NCBI GenBank assembly: GCA_039707655.1 | Contig: CM077666.1 | Location: 282,647,166-282,711,165, forward strand | DNA from: Elymus sibiricus | Taxonomy: Eukaryota > Streptophyta > Magnoliopsida > Poales > Poaceae | DNA length: 64,000 nt | Direction: 5' to 3' | Shown here: positions 48,046-58,531 of the stretch, piece after piece | How the letters are laid out: each line of letters begins with the position of its first letter | How positions within the stretch are numbered: the first letter of the stretch is position 1 | Translations under genes and position numbers: made by a program | Notes under the pieces: model-generated | Told to the model about the DNA's origin: nothing | The model's database searches: none | The model's input: only the letters and a program-made list of their open reading frames with translations

Positions 48046-48526
48046 CTCCCACCCGGAGGACCTCCAACCTAACCAGTGAGACAAGGGAGGTGCTCGGGCA
48101 CAACTCGGGGGCGTGCACCCGTCCAAGCAAGGAGCACGGCGCGAGGCGCCAAGTTCGCGGGAGTTCATCACCAGAGCAATCGAGGAGCTTCAGGAAGCAC
48201 AAGCTGTGCGAGATGGGTGCGGCCCCGCACCACCCAATACCGTCGCCGTCATCGACCCGAGCGGCACAGCGTGCATCTGCGTCAACGTACCCAGCATCAA
48301 CAGGGCCGGTTCACCAGACGACTTCTGGTCAACGCGCATCAGTCACGACAGAGCCTACCCGCGCAACTACGTCAGCATGCCCTTCAGGCTGGCGAACGCG
48401 ACCGACACGTTCCAGCGCCTTGCCCGGGCCATGTTCGCACCATACCGGGCCAGGCACCATGAGGAGTTGGAGGAGGTGACGGGAACGAGCGGGAGCCCCG
48501 AGCCTCCTAAGGCGACGGGCTCATGA
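48046..48526 (+). pseudogene. Reduced reverse-transcriptase remnant of element B
   Basis: The frame from 48113 to 48526 contains pieces that match RT blocks in order: REFITRAIEELQEAQAVRD (entry block), VAVIDPSGTACICVNVPSIN (the nucleotide-binding 'CIDxxxLN' block, strongly altered) and YVSMPFRLANATDTFQRLARAMF (the MPFGLxNAxxTFQ block). The palm region with YMDD is absent, as are RNase H and integrase. The frame itself has no stop, so this may be an old, stable reduction in the family rather than a recent break. Likely no enzymatic activity. Confidence 0.65.
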
Positions 48527-48848
48527 AGGCCAAGCTTGCGGAGGCACAAGGCCAAGCTCCTGCGACAACCTCCATGCTTCAGCGGCATCGCCGCCAGGTG
48601 ATCCTTTTGGCCCGTACCAGGAAACTTTTTTGCTTTGCTCAGTTTGAGGGCGCCCATCGGGCTACATTATTCTCAGGCGGCTAGTACTCATCCCGGCCGC
48701 ATTTTTCCCGCATGAACTGGACCTTTACATGCTTTCGATCTATTTCCCTAAGTATTTCAACCTGCATGCTCGGTGCTTCACCGCCATGAATGTCACTGCG
48801 CCCAAATGAGCCTGCCCTCGACCGCCTCATGATTAAGGGATGGCATGG

Positions 48849-49200
48849 TGTCTGTGCTCGGGTCCGTCCCTGCAGCATCGAAAAATCCAAGTGGTCGAGC
48901 TCTGTCTCGTGGGCTAGCCCCGTGTACGTCACCTCGCATGGCCCTTGGTGCTTCACCCTCGCATGAGCTAATCGGGAGTGGGTGAGTCAGGGCACACGGC
49001 ATAGTTCCGGTCGGCCTCTCGCCGCCCTAGGAGCCGGGTGTTTCCTCCTCAGAGTTGTCGCATGAGAAGACTAGACACGGCGTCTATGCTCGGGTCCGTC
49101 CCTATAGCGTTGATAAATCCAATGGCTGAGCTCTGTTTGGTAGGCCGGCCCCGTTCACATCACCTTCTCGGGTCATTGGTGTTTGGCCTTCTCATGCGAT
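48849..49200 (+). repeat. Diverged direct duplication in element B (about 120-bp units)
   Basis: Units near 48849-48969 and 49082-49200 share GCTCGGGTCCGTCCCT, a following AAATCCAA and GAGCTCTGT, and the later GG...TTGGTG segments, with many substitutions. Confidence 0.6.
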
Positions 49201-49736
49201 GGCCCTTGGAAATCCATTCAGCGCAGGTTTCTCAAAATGTACAGGACTTGAAGCGGTGATTCCCACTGGAAGATTCAGGTACAACCCACCTTTGAGGTAG
49301 GGCCTCATGAGGCCTGAGCTGCCCACGACGCCTAGATACACCTCCCAGTTCTACCGTGCAGGCCACACGTATGAACTTAATGGGTTGTACACGCCCGGGG
49401 GCTCAGGAGCCAGGGCCCCCCATTCCCACGCCCAAGTGGAAGCCCCATGCTCCATGTTGGCGGATGACACAGCCCTCCAATGGCTATGCCCACGGAATGT
49501 GGAAGCCCTATGCTCCGCGCTGGGAATAAACAACTGAGGGCACCTTAGCGGGTGCATTCAACCTCAGGATGACCCCTCGCGGCTCCATCTCACAGCATTC
49601 CCCAGGATGCACATGTGAGGGGGTTGCGTGGGGGCTACGCTCAGGCCAGGCCTGGCGCACGTCACCTCACCAGGTCCCTGGCACCTGGTCTTCACGCGTC
49701 CCTCTCGGACGAAAGCAAAGGTATGGGAGCCACTCA

Positions 49737-50086
49737 TACGTCAAGGGGGACTCCTGAGCATCGCAACTCAGGAGCCTCACTGGTCTCTTAGCCCCTCGCC
49801 CCTTGGCATCGTCCTGGTGATTCGGACACCCCAACGGCGGTCGAGGTATGCGCGGGACCGGGCCCTACCGACGCAGAGCTCAAGGCGCTCCAAATCCCCA
49901 AGTCAACCCTGCCTTCACCGTGTTCCCTTCATGAGGGCTGCTCGTACGTCAAGGGGGACCCCTGAGCATCGCGACTCAGGGGCCTCACTGGTCTCGTAGC
50001 CCCTCGCCCCTTGGCATCGTCCTAGTGATCCGAACGCCCCAACGGTGGTCAAGGTATGCGCGGGACCGGGCCCTGCCGACGCAGAG
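49737..50086 (+). repeat. Direct duplication in element B (two 142-bp units, period 208)
   Basis: Units 49737-49878 and 49945-50086 are each 142 bases and differ at only about a dozen positions. Both begin TACGTCAAGGGGGA and end GACGCAGAG. Confidence 0.8.
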
Positions 50087-50239
50087 CGCTACAGCAAGCA
50101 GGAAGGAAATGAAGCGAGGAAATAGAATCACATAGCTTAGCAATCATTACAAACATTAAGATCTCTCCGAAAATGCAAACAAGTCTAACGCCTTCACGAG
50201 GCATGATAAACATTACAGGGGAAGACCCAGGAAAAGAAG

Positions 50240-53144
50240 CTAAGAGGAGCCGGCATCACCGCTTGTCCCGGTCGTGGGGAGCTCATCGTCCATGTCGCTG
50301 CCGCTATCATCATTGTCGTCAACCGCAGCCGCAGGAGGAGGTGAGGGAACGGCGACGCAGGCAAACTTCTTCATCAGCGCGTTCACGGCGCCCTCGAGGA
50401 CTGTTGCCGTAGAGGCGCGAACCCCAGGATTGACTGGGCGAATCATGGAGCCAATGTCGAAACCCGGCTCATGAAGGTAGAGGTGGTTGAAGACGCGCAT
50501 CGCGGCCGCAGAGAAGAGGTCGTGGCACTCACTCTCCAATACGTTCTCCACCCTAGCGACGGCACCCTCAAGCACTTTGGCGAGCTTTGAAGAGAGCCCA
50601 ACGAAGCCACCCTCAGGAGCCGCCAGGGGCTCTGTGAATCCCACTCGGCAGATGGGCTGCAATGCCCGGCGGAGCCTGAACTTGACGGAGGGGAGGGCGT
50701 CGAGCTCCGCAGCCTTCCTCCTCTTGGCCTCGGCAAGGGTCTTCTCCCTGGAGACAATCTGGGCCTTCTCCACGGCCGCTTCTTCCTTCGACCAGTCCTG
50801 CTGCTCGCGCTCAGCAACTAGGTCGGACACCGCCTTGGACAGCGCGGAGTCATGGTCAGCGAGCTTGGCCTCACAGGCCTTGAGGTCCTCCTCCCACTGG
50901 TGGAGCCTCTCCGCGAGCGTGGACCTATCCTCTTGAAGAGCCTTCAGGCGGGCCTCCGCTTTGCCGCAGCGCTTCACGGCAGACATTGCGTCAGCCAGTG
51001 CCACGTCTCGAGCTGCCTTGGCTAACACAACCTCCTCCCTGCTCTCAGCCGCGGTGGCCTCGGCTTGGCCCCAGACCGCCATGGCTGAGGCATCAGTCCG
51101 GAGCCACCCAGAAAGATGACCCAAGCGCTCCCTCGCGAGGCGACCGTCGGCGCTCCCGAGGGCGTCTCGGGCCTGATCCAAGATGGCATAGGCCCCGTCC
51201 AGAGCGCTTGACTCAACTGGGGGAGCACGAGTTGGAGGCGCTAGGGCACGGCCCGGAGATGGTGCTTGCACAATGGCGGGGGCTGCTTCAGGAAAGGCGG
51301 GAGCATGGAGACTGGAAGACACCGGTGGCTGTGCCACTACAGCAGGCAAGGCAAGGGCAGATGGCCCTACACCCAGCCAGCCCTCAGGGGCTGGCCCGTC
51401 GGGCGAAGGTGCGGACGCGCCCCCAAGGATGGACGCGACCACTCCAGCGGGTATCGGGGGCTCCGCGGCCGTGGCAAGGAGGGTCACCCCGCGAGCCCCC
51501 TCGCCCGCGATATCCGGTGCCTCGTCTGGCGCCGGCGAAGCACCAGGCACGGGCATCACATCGGACGGCGCCCTCGGCTTGACACTGGCCTTCTTCTTCT
51601 TCGCCTTCGGCAAGGGGGCACCCCTGATTACCAAGCAAAGGAGGTATCATCAGCATATAAACCACCGGAAGATGGCCAGAAACCAAGTGAAGTTACTTAC
51701 TCCTTGATGTCGACCCACTTCCTCCTTCTTTCCACCTCGGCGGGTGTAGGGATGCCCCCGCCCTTCTCCGGGGAGGCGCCCCCATGGAAAGAAGCGGTGG
51801 AACCGCTCGAAGGGGCCATGGCCGGCAAGGTCATGCTAGCCCCGAACGCGGCCGCCTCGCCCACAAGCTGCGGCTCGGGCAGGGGCGAGGCGACACTTTG
51901 GCCACCTTGCCAGCGCGAGCTGGGGGCTCCGGAGGAGGCCCAGCCTCACGCTTCCTCAGGGTCACCCGGCAGGCGTACCGTGCGGACAAAGGTGTGGGGC
52001 CCGGTCCCATGAGGATCCTGGTAAGGCGTGAAGGACCTGCAGCAGGGGGCTCGCCGGCGTCGTCGTCATCGAAGCTGCGGAGGTGAGCACTCCGCGACTG
52101 AGGAGACACTTCCTCTAGGTCGTCATCCACCGTCTCCTCCGAGTCCTCTTCATCAGCGGTGTCATCGGAGGACACCGGCACAGGGGTGCTGGAGCTCTCA
52201 GCCGGAGAGAGCCCTAGCTCGTCAAAGCTGGGCATCACGGCGACCAGGTCAGCCTTGTCGTCATGGCAGTACAGCGGGGTGTAGGCCTTAGGAAGGTCCC
52301 TGGGGTCACCGTTGAGAAGGGTCGCCATAACCCTATTCAACTCCTCGAGGGTCAGGAGCGCAGAATGGAGCCTCATGTCATCGCCACCACCTTGATAGTC
52401 CCACATGGGCCTCGAGTGAGACTGGAGGGGCGCCAGGCGTTGCACCAGGAACTCCTTCACTATCATCCCCCCAGTCAACTTCCGGGCATTGATTTCTCGT
52501 AGGACCCGCTCCAAGACGGGCTTGGCCTGAGGGTCGGAGAGCTTCGAGGAACTCCACGCCGGGATCTTCTCCGACAGACCCTTGGGGAGCTCCAGGCGAG
52601 GGGCGTTGCCCTTGAGATCCAAGAAGACCCAACGGTTCTTGAAGTTCTCCACCTTCTTCCTAGCCTTGAAGAGCATGTTCCTGCTTTGGACCACGACGAA
52701 GGAGACGCATGCCGACCGCTGAGCTCCGTCATGAAGCCACAAGATGAAGAAATGGCGAAACAGGGCCACCGACAGCCTCACACCCATGAAAGCCTCGAAG
52801 TAGAAGGTGAACACAGACAGAAGCAGGATGTAGTTGGGTTGAAGATGGAGGGCATGGATCCCGTAGTGCTCAAGGACGGCAGTGAAGAACGCGGAGAGGG
52901 GTGGGACGAGCCCGGAGAAGATGTTGTGGAGGAAGAAAGGGTAGGCCGACTTGGCCAGGCGATGTCTCTCCGTGGAGCCGCACCATATCAAGGTCCGCCC
53001 CCACTCATTGGAGTCATCCACCGTCGACGGAAGCACCAGGGCGAGGTTCCCGTCCTTGGCTATGGTGGACTTTGAGAGCGCTGGCGTGATAGGAGCAGAA
53101 GCCGAGCTTTGGGCTTCAGGTTTCGACTTGCCGGCAGGAGCCAT
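50240..53144 (-). pseudogene. Antisense Transposase_28-domain gene of element B (two exons, coiled coil)
   Basis: On the minus strand the ATG at 53144 (MAPAGKSKPEAQ) opens exon 1. It has the Transposase_28 region (FFLHNIFSGLVPPLSAFFTAV, YFEAFMGVRLSVALFRHFF), then WDYQGGGDDMRLHSAL and an acidic linker. A one-base shift near 51895 is needed to reach the exon end VERRRKWVDIKE. A 77-base intron (51700-51624) joins GA to G and enters exon 2: a Pro/Ala-rich linker, a long coiled coil (KALQEDRSTLAERLHQWEED and onward) and a C-terminal part, ending GDAGSS at 50240. Apart from the shift it is open throughout, remarkable for the oldest complete element here. Confidence 0.82.
51624..51700 (-). other. 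Predicted intron in antisense gene of B
   Basis: Donor GA/GTAAGTAACTT at 51701/51700 and acceptor TAATCAG/GGGTG at 51624/51623; 77 bases. It splits a GAG-type codon after two bases, the same phase as the intron in E. Confidence 0.8.
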
Positions 53145-53463
53145 CGAGAAGCTTTTGGGGCCAAGGGAGCAAGAAGGACGATGGAGCGGTGCAGAGATCT
53201 GGGGAGGTTCTCGCAAGGGATGGAGATCTGGAAAGAAGAGCAAGGGGACAGAAGAGGAAAGCAATAATGGCTCGACGCTGGACGTTAGGCTTTTGTTAGT
53301 TCGGGCGGCTGCCGAGGAGACACGGGGCGGGGATGCCCGTGCCCCACCAAGCACCGCATGCCAAAACTGGCCTGCAAGCAATAAGGGCCCGCGGCGCTCC
53401 AGGCCATCTCCTTCGACTTTCCCCTCGAAGCCAACTCGAGCGCGCCTTGGGCCCGGGGGCTAC

Positions 53464-54294
53464 TGTCGGCGTTCTGGATACCAGGGTACCCAGACTTGCC
53501 TACTTGTGGCCCAGGGCGTGGCCCACCAGGCGGCCTGTACGACACCATGCGGCTTCACTCAAGACAAGACCCTCACGAGGGGCCCATCCTCATGAGGAGG
53601 ATAGTGCCAAGGCGAAAGGGGAAGCCTCTCCAGGCCTCCTCCCGTGCGGCGGAGATCTCTATGCAACGCTAGGCCTCGGGAGGTCAAGGGTGACGACAGT
53701 CAGGCCAGGCGGGCGCCAGTGTGCCAGAGGGAACAGTTTCCCCTTTGGTGCAAAGGAGACAAGGACGAATGCGGGTTCCGAAGGAGCCCCGACAAAGGTT
53801 TCCATTCCGGTGCAACAAGACCGGGTCAGCGAGCACGGCAGGACAGATGTCACCGGCGAGCCCACCACCGCGTCACCACCACCTACTTTGTAGGCGAAGA
53901 CCGCCTTTCGTCAGGATAAGATGTACCTCCTGTCCCCTTTCAAATTTGGCCGTTGTGGGATCCCTTCCCGCCATTGTGATAAGGGAAGAGGACCCGGGCC
54001 GCTATAAATAGAGTCTAGGCAGCCCGGTAGAGGATAGAGCAACCACCCTGCAAAGACACCACTGTACTAGTCCATCTACCAACCTCCTCGTGAGGCAATC
54101 CACCAAAGGCAGAAGTAGGGTTTTATGCTTTGCGACGGCCTGAACCTGGGTAAACTCTTGTGTGCCATCATCTCCCTCACCATCGAGCGGGGTTATCGTG
54201 TTGTGAGCTTGGAGGGGGCAAAGCTGTTGGGGAATCTTCGCACATGCCCCTGGGTTCGAATTCCTTAGGGTTTTGTGGAGCCCAAAATCCGACA
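53464..54294 (+). repeat. 3' LTR of element B
   Basis: Starts TGTCGGCGTTCTGG after a G-rich tract, ends AAATCCGACA; 831 bases. TATA box at 54003-54012. GCAGT follows, then element A resumes. Confidence 0.93.
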
Positions 54295-56498
54295 GCAGTC
54301 GCCAGTGTACTTTGTTAGCTCCTAGTTACAAGGGGCTAGGTTAAGGTACTCTGTAGTGCAAAAACTGATCTTCGGCCTTCTCATGGCCTCGAGGAAGTTA
54401 TGCCACTACTTCCAAGCCCACGAGATCACTGTTGTCACCCGCTTTCTGTTGCAGCGCATATTGAGGAACCCCGAAGCCACTAGCAAAATAGTTGAGTGGG
54501 CGCTAGAGCTGTCAAGTTTTGGTCTAAAGTATGAGAGCACTTCCACTATCCAGAGCAGGGCGTTGGCGGAATTCATTGCAGAATGGACACCCACGCTACA
54601 CGAAGAGGATCTAGAGACAGCTCTCCCCGGCAAAGAAGCACCTAAAGAATGGATCATGTACTTTGACGGTACTTTCTCACTTCGGTGTGCCGGAGCAGGA
54701 GTGCTCCTCGTCGCCCCCACCGGAGAGCATCTCAAGTATGTGGTCCAAATGCACTTTCCCCAGGAGGAGGCCACCAATAACACTGCTGAGTATGAGGGAC
54801 TCCTTGCCAAACTTAGGATCTCAATGGAATTGGGAATCAAGAAGCTGATCATCCGAGGAGATTCTCAACTCGTGGTGAGACAAGTCAATAAAGATTATCA
54901 GAGTCCATTGATGGAAGCATACGTGGAAGAGGTGAGGAAGCTGGAGGACCACTTTGATGGATTGCAAATAGAGCATGTGCCGCGTACGGAAAACAACATC
55001 CCTGATCATCTATCAAACTGTGCTGCGCAAAAGCTCCCTGTGGAACCAGGAACCTTTGTCCTCCACCTCACTCAGCCATCAGTATCCCCGTCAACGATGA
55101 CCAAGAAAAGAAGAAAGCTGAACTCCAGCAAGCATTTCCTGGCAGAGCTTCGTTAAGCCGCCGGTAGAGAAGCTGCCAGGGACAGTCTCATTTCGCCTGG
55201 TGAGTAGCTCCCTCCTACAGAACCCCAGGTTCTTGCAGTCGAGGCAAGCGCTCCCACAAACGAGGAGATGCCTTTAGTCCTTGTTGTCGAGCCACAGGCT
55301 CTAGCTTGGGCACAACACATAGTCCATTTCCTTCAAATAGGAGAACTTCCTGAGGAACAAGAAGAAGCCGAAAAGGTAGCCCGACAGTCAAGTATGTATC
55401 AGTTTGTTGATGACACTCTATACAAAAATAGACCAAACGGTGTGAAATTAAGGTGCATTTGCCAGGAAGATGGGCTGAAGTTGTTGGCAGAGATTCACGG
55501 AGGTGTGTGTGGGTCTCACATTGGATCGAGAGCCCTAGCCGGGAAAGTCTTTCGGAAGGGTTTCTATTGGCCCTCCACCCTCCAAGATGCAACTGAGCTA
55601 GTCACCAAGTGTGAAGCCTGCCAGTTCCATTCAAAGAACATCCATCAACCAGCGCAAGCTCTCCAGACGATCTCTTTATCCTGGCCATTCTCGGTCTGGG
55701 GCTTGATATTTTGGGCCCCTTTCCCCGCACTGTCAGGGGTCTGAGGTGGAACCAGTGAGGAAGGTGACCGCACAGTCAGCTGTCAAGTTCATGAAAGGAC
55801 TGGTGTGTCATTTTGGAGTGCCCAATAGGGTGATCACTGACAATGGCACCCAGTTCACAAGCCGCACCTTTATGCAGTACATCCAAAGCCTTAGAAGCAA
55901 GGTCTCCTTCACCTTTGTTGCTCACCCAAGGAGCAATGGGCAAGTCGACAGGATGAACACTCAAGTGTTGCGTGGACTCATGACAAGAACTTTCGATAGA
56001 CTGCGGAGATGCGGCAAATGTTGGATAGATGAGCTGCTGATGGTTCTTTGGTCCGTCAGAATGACACCAAATTGAGCTACCGGCTAGACACCCTTCTCCC
56101 TGGTATACGGGACGGAGGCAGTTCTCCCCACAGAACTCATATACGGGTCACCTCGAGTACTTGCCTACGATGAAGTAGAGCAAAAGCAGCTACGACATGA
56201 CGATGCCTTGCTCCTCGAGGAAGATCGTCTACGGACCGTTGTGCGTGCTGCACACTACCAGTAAGCCTTGCACCGCTATCATAGCCGCAGGGTCCATGCC
56301 CGGAGCCTTGAGGAAGGTAACCTTGTCCTTAGGCGCATTCAGTCTGCCAAGGGTACCAACAAGTTGACGCCGAAGTGGGAAGGCCCTTACCGGGTAGCAT
56401 GAGTCACCAGACCTGGCGCTGTCCGTCTGGAGACCGAAGATGGCATCAAAATGCTTAACTCATGGAATATTGACCATCTTCGTAAGTTCTACCCATGA
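54295..56498 (+). pseudogene. RNase H and integrase of element A (second part of split pol)
   Basis: Directly after B's target-site copy the sequence matches the linker/RNase H boundary of element E. RNase H shows WIMYFDGTFSLRCAGAG, NNTAEYEGLLAKL and RGDSQLVVRQVN. A stop near 55155 ends the first frame; after a linker, the integrase finger reads CGSHIGSRALAGKVF and CEACQFHSKN. Near 55710-55745 a shift and a deletion of about 50 bases remove the segment around the first catalytic Asp. The core resumes at 55746 with ITDNGTQFTSRTF and HPRSNGQVDRMN. Further stops follow, and the protein ends HLRKFYP at 56498. Inactive. Confidence 0.88.
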
Positions 56499-57449
56499 GG
56501 CGCGGTAGCCGGGCCATGTGCACGCAGTAATAAAGCTAGGCATTGCATCATATCTTCAAATTGCATGTTTACTATGCATTTTTCTATTGCAATGATTATT
56601 GCTTTTAAGTTCTAGAAATTTGCTAGAGTACTTGATGAGTCTGTAACCCTTGTTACTGCACTCTCTCCCCCAGAGGACAGAGGCCTCTTGCCTTACATGT
56701 TTCACCACCAGGGAAGCAAAGAGAAGGGCAAAGAGACAAGGACGGTGGCCCATCGTACTACAGAAAGGGATACTGTCTAAAAAGATAAGTCTAAACACAT
56801 ATCCCTAGCTCAGTGCCATTTGCTTCCTTAAGGAAACCTTTACTATCCCTTTTTGGCTGTGATTAGTGGTGTCCTTTACACAATAGAAACCCTTGTTGGG
56901 ACGAGCCGTCCCCCAGATCCTATCGCCTATTAGCTCTGGGGGCCGACCAATACCGACAAGGGGCTTTGCCGGGCGGTGATACCAGCCTGTTGTCGGGGAC
57001 TCACTCCTCCTTGGCGCTCGCGGTTAATACTGACATGGCAAGTAGTTTCATGCGGCAAGGACAAACATGTTGATACAGTACAAACGAGGAGAAAAGAAAA
57101 GGACAATACTTGAGGAAGAGAGATAACATTCTTTCATTCATTTTTTTGATACAAAATGGATAAAGATACATTGGAGGGCGCCTATTTAATAAATCTTAAT
57201 TTGACTTTCTCCCCTAGGAGTGAGCTACAAAAAGAAAAAGGGCGGAAGGAGGACCTAAGCAGAAGCCCAGCCTGACCCCGTTAGGGCTGATGGGGTATGG
57301 CTCGATAGGACCACTGGCAAGGAAGAAAGAAGCCAAAGTCCACGAGCCTGCCAAGGTCCAGCTGAGGGGAGGAGGTGGCGCCCAAGTCAAGGACCCTCGG
57401 AAAATTGCTCTGCCAGGGTGCTCGCTGACGGTGATGGTGCGACCAGCAG
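56499..57449 (+). other. Non-coding spacer of element A between integrase and antisense B3 gene
   Basis: About 950 bases, AT-rich around 56530-56900 and 57080-57240, no supported frame on either strand and no trace of the Transposase_28 gene that E carries downstream of its integrase. Confidence 0.65.
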
Positions 57450-58124
57450 TCAGCTGGAGTCCAGGTCGTCGTACTCTGACTTGACGGCCTGGAGCTCACT
57501 GTTGTCGTCTTCACCGACACTGTCCTCCTCGTCGCTATCACTCGAGGAGGAGCTTTCGTCATCACTCAAGCTCTCTTCACAGCAGCCAAGACGAGTGCCC
57601 GAACGCCCATAAATCTTGATGGAGAGCGTGTCGGCCTCCACCAGCTTGAAGCGAAGGATGTACCTGCCCGTGAAGTTGTGGGCACGTGCGAAGGTTTTCC
57701 ACCCACGCCTGAGGAACATGATGCGGGGCGTCGGGAACTCGACGTCGGCCTGCACGGCACCATTATAGCAGCCATGCACGCACAACCACATCGCGTGCGG
57801 CTTGTCGACCTCCATCACCCTGGCGAAAGGACGAGGGAGTCGCAAGCGGCTACGGGGAGGGCCACGTAGCTTGATGACGAACTCCAGTGTCGTGCCTTTA
57901 GTGTGTTCCATTGCTGGGGAAGGAACTGCCACCGAAGGAGGGTCGGGTGCGGCACTTTGCCTCCCCTGGCCACGAGCCCCGCGCTGGCCCCGGCCTCTTC
58001 CAATACTCCCGCCACACGCGGTGGAACCGCCTCCCGTTGCCACGGCTGAAACAGCGGCATGATCCCAAAGGGAAGCTCTCATCGTCGTGGCAGAAGCTGA
58101 GGGTCCTGCTCGCCCCCTCGTCAT
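57450..58124 (-). CDS. Antisense B3-type DNA-binding domain protein carried by element A
   Basis: A minus-strand frame of 224 codons from ATG 58124 (context TCCACCATG) to a stop at 57450, without interruption. Residues 35-75 are Gly/Arg/Pro-rich. Residues about 80-182 fit a plant B3 domain: LRLPRPFARVM, then RRGWKTFARAHNF, LRFKLVEADTLSIKIYGR and a closing LGCC. The tail (from 183) is a Ser/Asp/Glu-rich acidic stretch like an activation region. B3 domains in plants bind DNA in the nucleus, as in ARF, VAL and REM proteins. The gene lies between A's integrase and its 3' LTR, opposite in direction, where related elements have a Transposase_28 gene. A host gene trapped by chance is less likely but not excluded. 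Confidence 0.75.
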   Translation of the reverse strand: MTRGRAGPSASATTMRASLWDHAAVSAVATGGGSTACGGSIGRGRGQRGARGQGRQSAAPDPPSVAVPSPAMEHTKGTTLEFVIKLRGPPRSRLRLPRPFARVMEVDKPHAMWLCVHGCYNGAVQADVEFPTPRIMFLRRGWKTFARAHNFTGRYILRFKLVEADTLSIKIYGRSGTRLGCCEESLSDDESSSSSDSDEEDSVGEDDNSELQAVKSEYDDLDSS

Positions 58125-58234
58125 GGTGGAGACTAGCACATCCAAAGATGAACCAGAGAAGACGGGCAAGCTATGTGGACTTGAGATTGAGGAGGAGAAG
58201 GAGATGGATGAGCATCACCCGCTGTGACCCCCTG

Positions 58235-58241
58235 ATTTATA
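58235..58241 (-). promoter_or_regulatory. Candidate TATA box for the antisense B3 gene
   Basis: The minus strand reads CCCCTATAAATCAGG, with TATAAAT 111 bases before the ATG at 58124. A CT-rich leader (CTCCTTCTCCTCC) lies between. It is outside the LTR, so the gene may have its own promoter. Confidence 0.55.
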
Positions 58242-58520
58242 GGGGATGACACGGGGGTTGGCTCTCCTCCGCTCCAAAGCGGCCGCCCATCTCCACCAAT
58301 CCCACTACCCACAATCACGGATGAACAGGTACCTCATTGCTCCAATCCCTGGTGCTGCAGTTTCTGCCACCCCCATGCCTGTGGGCCATGCGCATCCACC
58401 GCAAACTCCCCGCAATGCATGCGGCGCGCATGGCGGAAACGACTGAGGTAGCAAGTAAGTGCTGGCTTAAAAGTTGGTAGTTACTCCCTCATATTGTGCG
58501 CCAATGCGTTCGGGCCATAC

Positions 58521-58531
58521 CCGGGGGCTCC
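58521..58531 (+). other. Polypurine tract of element A
   Basis: CCGGGGGCTCC next to the 3' LTR, nearly the same as in E (45045-45064). Confidence 0.6.

Larger units (their letters stand above)
48527..50239 (+). other. Non-coding middle of element B with internal duplications
   Basis: GC-rich DNA with no frame I can support on either strand. It holds two pairs of direct repeats, annotated separately, which expanded the interval between RT remnant and antisense gene. Confidence 0.6.
11112..54294 (+). mobile_element. Element B: non-autonomous Tat-like Gypsy element inserted in A and split by C
   Basis: Two 831-base LTRs (11112-11942 and 53464-54294) bound B. The flanking five bases are GCAGC on the left and GCAGT on the right, a target-site duplication with one change. 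Inside, on the plus strand, are a primer site, gag, protease and a short RT-like remnant, with C inserted at 14561/14562. On the minus strand a two-exon gene (50240-53144) precedes the 3' LTR. There is no full reverse transcriptase, RNase H or integrase. I counted about 54 differences between the LTRs by eye (about 6.5%), the most of the complete elements here, consistent with B being the oldest of B, C, D and E. Confidence 0.92.

Noticed and set aside
57450..58124. B3 frame as an ordinary host gene trapped between elements
   Set aside because: It sits between A's integrase and A's polypurine tract and 3' LTR with no sign of a separate insertion; kept only as an alternative.
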